From contig CAWEHT010000332.1 of the NCBI GenBank assembly GCA_963808455.1, positions 1-10,033 of the forward strand: a stretch of DNA of 10,033 nucleotides, given 5' to 3'. The notes below the pieces were generated by a model. The model was not told where the DNA came from. It saw only the letters and a program-made list of their open reading frames with translations, and made no database searches. Source of the DNA: CAWEHT01 sp963808455. GTDB lineage: Bacteria; Chloroflexota; Anaerolineae; CG2-30-64-16. Below, piece after piece: positions 6,708 through 10,033 of this stretch. The first letter of the stretch is position 1, and each line of letters starts with the position of its first letter. Position numbers and translations under genes: made by a program.

Positions 6708-7610
6708 TCAGCGGACCGGTTTTTGCGTCTCCGAACCGATCGATGGGTCACTCCCCTCTGCTTGCCCAGTGGCCGGTTGTACAGCCTCAGTGGGTGGCTC
6801 CTTGCCGTCCGGGCTCTGATCGATCAGCGCCTTTTCAAGGCCTCGCTGGCCCTGCCAGTTCCTGGCACGGGCTTTCCAAACGGGCGAGGCCGAATCTGGA
6901 GGATTGCCGGGCGCGCGCTGTTCCATCTCTTCCGCCGAATACAGGCCGCTGAGTTCTTGCGGGAACGCTTTGCGCAGCGCAAGCGCTTCCGCGACCTTCC
7001 CAAGCATCAGATAGGGCATTTTCCCCCACATCCCTGCCGGGTTGCCATCTTTGCCGATTGGCACGTATTCGCTCCAGCGGGCGGAAGCGGTCACAGGCAT
7101 CCGCCGGCCGGTTTTCGGGTTGAGGCGATAGACGGTCACCGTTGCTTTGGTTGGGCGGTCAGCGCTTTCGTCCGCGGGCATGAAGACGGCATCGCTTTGG
7201 CCGCCGTACGACCCGCTCCGCTGAGCCACGAGGCGCATGCCGTCGATCGACACCTGCACGGACATCTTCTCACGGCCCAACCGCGAATCCCAACGATAGA
7301 CGGCGTAGATTCGCCGTGCCAGCGGGTCGAGATTCGCACGGTAGCAGGCATGCAAGAAAAACAACAGGTCTTCGATCGGCCGTGGCTCGCCCCGGTAGTC
7401 GGGGCCCATGATTTGCATCTTGATCAACTCCAGCCAGGCCCGCGGGCTGGGTTGGTTTTCGGGGACGTACTTGAGAATAACTTTGGCCTGATCGCTGGGG
7501 CTGAGCGCGCTCAGGCCTGTGTGTGGCCGGCCTGCACCATGAGCGCCAAAAGCGTGCTGCTGGCCCTCTTCCGGCGCCATCCCCATTACCGCATCAGCAA
7601 TCTTGCTCAT
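6708..7610 (-). CDS. bet: Phage-type single-strand annealing recombinase (Bet/Red-beta, RecT superfamily)
   Basis: Bet proteins coat single-stranded DNA and anneal it to complementary strands, usually beside a phage exonuclease. The product is 300 residues, longer than lambda Bet (261). Conserved parts are the N-terminal helices through FFLHACYRANLDPLARRIYA (about 84-103; the lambda-like NPxxREIYA region), VQVSIDGMRLVAQRSGSYGG (118-137), TVTVYRL, ASARWSEYV and MPYLMLGKVAEALALRKAF (about 198-216), followed by GLYSAEEM. Residues from about 232 on are Pro/Gln/Ser-rich and look disordered. The start at 7610 has GGAG 7 nt upstream and begins MSKIADAV. A GTG at 7673 would add 21 unconserved residues. 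No exonuclease, SSB or other phage gene is seen beside it. It is intact and has its own strong promoter. Confidence 0.85.
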   Translation of the reverse strand: MSKIADAVMGMAPEEGQQHAFGAHGAGRPHTGLSALSPSDQAKVILKYVPENQPSPRAWLELIKMQIMGPDYRGEPRPIEDLLFFLHACYRANLDPLARRIYAVYRWDSRLGREKMSVQVSIDGMRLVAQRSGSYGGQSDAVFMPADESADRPTKATVTVYRLNPKTGRRMPVTASARWSEYVPIGKDGNPAGMWGKMPYLMLGKVAEALALRKAFPQELSGLYSAEEMEQRAPGNPPDSASPVWKARARNWQGQRGLEKALIDQSPDGKEPPTEAVQPATGQAEGSDPSIGSETQKPVR

Positions 7611-7685
7611 CGGGCGACTCCAAATCCTATGGCTGGCACACGTCGGGCCGGGCTGTGCCCGTTTGCGACGCACTACATTACTCCT

Positions 7686-7714
7686 ATTCTAGCATATTAG
7701 AACATTTGTGTCAA
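7686..7714 (-). promoter_or_regulatory. Near-consensus sigma70 promoter of bet, with overlapping dyads
   Basis: TTGACA (7714-7709) and TAGAAT (7691-7686), 17 nt apart, read on the minus strand; only one base differs from consensus. The predicted start is about 7679, giving a leader of about 69 nt. TTCTA-N6-TAGAA (7687-7702) overlaps the -10 box and spacer. TAGAACATTTGTGTCA (7698-7713) overlaps the spacer and -35 box. Either could be a repressor site. Confidence 0.8.
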
Positions 7715-7718
7715 CTGC

Positions 7719-7736
7719 CCGCGGCCCAGTCCGCGG
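7719..7736. promoter_or_regulatory. Inverted repeat between the divergent bet and URO-D promoters (candidate operator)
   Basis: Two CCGCGG palindromes (7719-7724 and 7731-7736) are separated by 6 nt and centred between the -35 boxes of the two divergent promoters, which are 29 bp apart. The position suits a regulator acting on both genes. No protein is known for it, and CCGCGG pairs also arise by chance in GC-rich DNA. Confidence 0.35.
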
Positions 7737-7743
7737 CTGTCGG

Positions 7744-7772
7744 TTGACCTTCTGGTCCATCCAGAGTACAAT
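7744..7772 (+). promoter_or_regulatory. Near-consensus sigma70 promoter of the URO-D family gene
   Basis: TTGACC (7744-7749) and TACAAT (7767-7772) have 17-nt spacing. The predicted start is about 7779, leaving a short leader of about 14 nt that carries the AAGAGG ribosome site. Confidence 0.75.
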
Positions 7773-7792
7773 GGGCCCCGCAAGAGGTGGGG

Positions 7793-8998
7793 ATGAACCG
7801 ACGGGAACGAGTTCTGGCCGCGCTGCGGCACGAGGAACCCGATCGTGTACCGGTCGACCTCGGCGCCATGGACTCCACAGGCATCATGGCCGTGGCTTAC
7901 AACCGGCTCAAGGATCACCTGGGGATGAGTACGGGGTACACGCGCGTTTACGACCCGTACCAGCAGATTGCCATCGTCGAGGACCCGGTGCTCGAGCTCG
8001 CGGGTGCCGATGTGAAGCCGGTGATCACAGGCCCGAGGCACTGGAAGCCGTCACACCTTCCCGATGGGTCAGAATGCGAAGTTCCTGAGCATTGGAACCC
8101 GGAGATCCAACCTGACGGCTCGGAAATCGTTCGTTCCGCCGAAGGCCATGTGGAGGCACGCAGGGCCGCGTCGGGCTACTACTTCGAGCCTGTGGGTTAC
8201 CCGCTACGGGGTGCCGAGACCCCCGCCGACGTGCGGCGAAAGCGACAGGTTTTTGAGGCAGCCGATTGGCCCGCGTTTGCCGACGAGACCTTCGAAGACC
8301 TCGAACTCAAAGCCCGCTGGCTTTATGAGAACACCGACTATGCCCTGATGGGCAACTTTGCCGCCCATATCTTTGCCGGGGCGCAAATGTTGCGCGGGTT
8401 CGATACCTTTCTGATCGATCTGGTGACGAATCCGACGCTAGCAGAATGTATCATGGAGGAGCTGGCCTGCGCGTTCATCAGCCGTTTCGAGCGTTACGCG
8501 GCCACCGTGGGTCGCTACGTCCAGATCATCAACGTGAACGACGATATGGGCACCCAGACTGCCCCGATGATCTCGCCGCGGCTCTACCGGCAGAGGGTCA
8601 AACCTTACCAGCAGCAACTCTTCAGTTACATCAAGTCTCACTTCAGCGGCTATCTCTTTCTTCACTCGGACGGTAGTATTTATCCACTGATCCCGGACCT
8701 GATCGAGATTGGGGTAGACATTCTCAACCCGCTCCAGTTTACGGCGGCCAACATGGACCCGCGCCGGTTGAAGGCCGAATTCGGCAAAGATCTCAGCTTC
8801 TGGGGAGGCGGGTGCGACACGCAGTGGGTGCTGCCGCATGGCACCCCGCAGGATGTGCGTGACGAGGTGCGACGCCATATTGACGAGCTGGCGCCGGGAG
8901 GCGGGTTTGTCTTCAACCAGGTGCACAACATCCAGGCTGATGTGCCGGCGGCGAATATTGTGGCGATGTACGAAGCGGTGCACGAGTTCGGGAGATGA
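7793..8998 (+). CDS. Uroporphyrinogen decarboxylase (URO-D) superfamily protein, possible corrinoid methyltransferase
   Basis: This is an intact 401-residue TIM-barrel protein of the URO-D/CIMS-like superfamily. The N-terminus MNRRERVLAALRHEEPDRVP is the family signature. Later come DMGTQTAPMISPRLYRQRVKP, FLHSDGSIYPLIPDLIEIG and VDILNPLQ (about 288-318), WGGGCDTQ (Cys341), HGTPQDVRDEVRRHI and the C-terminal APGGGFVFNQVHNIQADVP. Members near MtaA/MtbA move methyl groups between corrinoid proteins and CoM. Others are uncharacterised; true haem-pathway HemE is unlikely given sequence and length. In MtaA-type enzymes zinc is held by H-x-C plus a later Cys. Here the first motif reads His291-Ser-Asp293, so the Cys is replaced, with Cys341 possibly the later ligand. 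The start at ATG 7793 follows GAGG by 5 nt; a GTG at 7787 is the in-frame alternative. No corrinoid-binding protein gene is adjacent. Confidence 0.85.
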   Translation: MNRRERVLAALRHEEPDRVPVDLGAMDSTGIMAVAYNRLKDHLGMSTGYTRVYDPYQQIAIVEDPVLELAGADVKPVITGPRHWKPSHLPDGSECEVPEHWNPEIQPDGSEIVRSAEGHVEARRAASGYYFEPVGYPLRGAETPADVRRKRQVFEAADWPAFADETFEDLELKARWLYENTDYALMGNFAAHIFAGAQMLRGFDTFLIDLVTNPTLAECIMEELACAFISRFERYAATVGRYVQIINVNDDMGTQTAPMISPRLYRQRVKPYQQQLFSYIKSHFSGYLFLHSDGSIYPLIPDLIEIGVDILNPLQFTAANMDPRRLKAEFGKDLSFWGGGCDTQWVLPHGTPQDVRDEVRRHIDELAPGGGFVFNQVHNIQADVPAANIVAMYEAVHEFGR

Positions 8999-9015
8999 TG
9001 TGGAGAAGGTATACC

Positions 9016-10033
9016 ATGCAACCTTCAGTGCGAGCAACGAGGGGGCTGCGGGACCATCGGTCGGCGAGGCTGCAGGCGCGGCTGACCAGGGAAACTGCGC
9101 GAAGGCGACAGCTTGAAGCGAGCCTGCGCCCAGTTGACGGTGGACCGACCAGTTCGCCCCAGCTTGTGGCTCGGGTTGAGGCTGCGTTGCGTGTTAGCGA
9201 GGCTCGCTATCGAAGTCTCTTCGAAGACGCTCCGGTTGCGCTGGTCGAGGAGGACTTCACCGAGCTGCGGCGCCGGCTGGCAAGCCTCCGCGAGCAAGGG
9301 GTGACAGACCTCAGGAGCTTCTTTGTTGAGCACCCTGCACCGATCGGCGAGACGCTGGCGCTGGTGAGGGTCACCGACGCCAATCGCGCGGCTCTCGACC
9401 TCTACGACGCAAGGAGCAAGGACGATCTGTTGACCAGCCTGGCCCTGCTCATTCCTCCTGAGTCCAGCGATTTCATGGTAGACGAGTTCGTTGCGCTTTG
9501 CGAGGGGCAGGCCTCGTGGGCGCAGGAGTGCGTCAATCGTACCCTGTCCGGCAAACGCATCGATGTCAGATTGCGCTTCTCGGAGTGCCCCAGCGGTGAC
9601 CACCCGGCAACCAGGTTTCTGCTCAGTATCGAGGACGTCACCGAGCGCAAACGCTCCGCAGAAGAGCTGCGCGAGAGCCGGGAGCGCTTGAGCCTGGCGC
9701 TCAAGTCGTCAGCGATGGGCTGCTGGGATTGGCTCATCCAGGAGAATCGGCTCATCTGGGACGACACGGTCTTCGCCCTCTACCGCCTGGCGCCGGATGG
9801 CTGCGTCGCGTCCCTCGACAACTTCCTTAAGCTGGTCTATCCGCCCGACCAGGCCAGCACCCAGCAGGCGATCGCCCGCTCGCTGGCCGACCGGTCCGAC
9901 TATGCCGTCGAGTATCGGACCGTTTGGCCGGATGGCAGCATGCACACCATCGCGACCCGCGGCCACGTCCACACCGATGCACAAGGGCAGGTCAATCGCA
10001 TGGTCGGCGTTTCGTGGGACATCACAGAACAAA
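9016..10033 (+). CDS. PAS-domain sensor protein, probably a histidine kinase (3' end outside window)
   Basis: Three hundred and thirty-nine codons are visible and the frame is open at the window end. GGAGAAGG lies 6 nt before the ATG, and the gene starts 17 nt after the URO-D family stop, so the two are probably co-transcribed. There is no signal peptide or membrane segment in the visible part; the sensor looks cytoplasmic. After a basic, probably helical N-terminus (1-60), the first PAS domain spans about 61-212, starting SEARYRSLFEDAPVALVEEDF and ending LLSIEDVTERKR. It holds an extra helical stretch (about 80-115). A linker helix (213-228) leads to a PAS_3-type domain (about 229-339): GCWDWLIQENRLIWDD, YRTVWPDGSMH, GVSWDITEQ. 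The output domain is not seen. Histidine kinase is the commonest partner, but a GGDEF or other output is possible. Confidence 0.85.
   Translation, partial: MQPSVRATRGLRDHRSARLQARLTRETARRRQLEASLRPVDGGPTSSPQLVARVEAALRVSEARYRSLFEDAPVALVEEDFTELRRRLASLREQGVTDLRSFFVEHPAPIGETLALVRVTDANRAALDLYDARSKDDLLTSLALLIPPESSDFMVDEFVALCEGQASWAQECVNRTLSGKRIDVRLRFSECPSGDHPATRFLLSIEDVTERKRSAEELRESRERLSLALKSSAMGCWDWLIQENRLIWDDTVFALYRLAPDGCVASLDNFLKLVYPPDQASTQQAIARSLADRSDYAVEYRTVWPDGSMHTIATRGHVHTDAQGQVNRMVGVSWDITEQ

Noticed and set aside
6687..7700. Long plus-strand reading frame (337 residues) opposite bet
   Set aside because: The minus-strand frame has clear Bet motifs, a promoter and a ribosome site; the plus-strand product is Arg/Pro/His-rich and without family resemblance, as expected of an antisense shadow in GC-rich DNA.
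7793..8998. True haem-pathway uroporphyrinogen decarboxylase HemE
   Set aside because: The protein is longer than typical HemE and its motifs match the wider methyltransferase-like branch; no haem genes are adjacent.
8438..9603. Two minus-strand reading frames opposite the URO-D and PAS genes (8438-9037 and 9025-9603)
   Set aside because: Both are antisense to intact genes with recognised motifs and lack convincing ribosome sites or domains.
1..10033. CRISPR arrays, tRNA or rRNA genes, transposases and inverted-repeat-bounded insertion sequences
   Set aside because: I saw no regularly spaced repeats, no tRNA-like cloverleaf with T-loop, and no transposase motifs on either strand.

Overview
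The window is a GC-rich (roughly 60% by eye), gene-dense bacterial segment of 10 kb, probably environmental or metagenomic. I think a Chloroflexota-like organism is plausible: an isolated URO-D-fold methyltransferase family protein, a GH99-like secreted protein and an early-cobalt B12 pathway sit together with sigma70-type promoters. That placement is inference only; nothing in the sequence is phylogenetically decisive.

Region 1 (1-3300, minus strand) is a vitamin B12 operon. A near-consensus promoter (3269-3298) drives a cobalamin riboswitch (about 3113-3240). This is followed by an intrinsic terminator (3002-3033), then cbiX (cobalt insertion into sirohydrochlorin), cobM/cbiF (C11 methylation) and cbiG (ring contraction hydrolase). 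cbiX and cobM overlap by ATGA. cobM and cbiG are read in one frame with no stop between them, so they look fused. Both are interrupted by single-base frameshifts. The first 60 bases hold only the possible start of the next gene.

Region 2 (3319-4186, plus strand) is rplY/ctc (bL25), with its own promoter, a GC-rich leader hairpin and a terminator-like hairpin shared with the convergent hpt.

Region 3 (4220-6704, minus strand) reads nitroreductase, then a secreted GH99-like protein, then hpt (hypoxanthine phosphoribosyltransferase), from a promoter at 6676-6704. hpt and the GH99-like gene each carry a +1 frameshift.

Region 4 (6708-7792) is a stand-alone phage-type single-strand annealing recombinase (Bet/RecT family) on the minus strand. 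It has an almost perfect promoter, divergent from another very good promoter.

Region 5 (7744-10033, plus strand) is a URO-D-superfamily protein followed 17 nt later by a PAS-domain sensor protein, cut off by the window end. Region 1 makes corrinoid cofactor, and many URO-D-fold methyltransferases use corrinoids, so a functional link is possible but unproven.

The most notable points are the isolated Bet recombinase with its operator-like control region, the apparent CobM-CbiG fusion, and a cluster of about six single-base indels in four minus-strand genes. Those indels most likely reflect sequencing or assembly error. I found no CRISPR array, tRNA, rRNA, insertion sequence or convincing new defence system.
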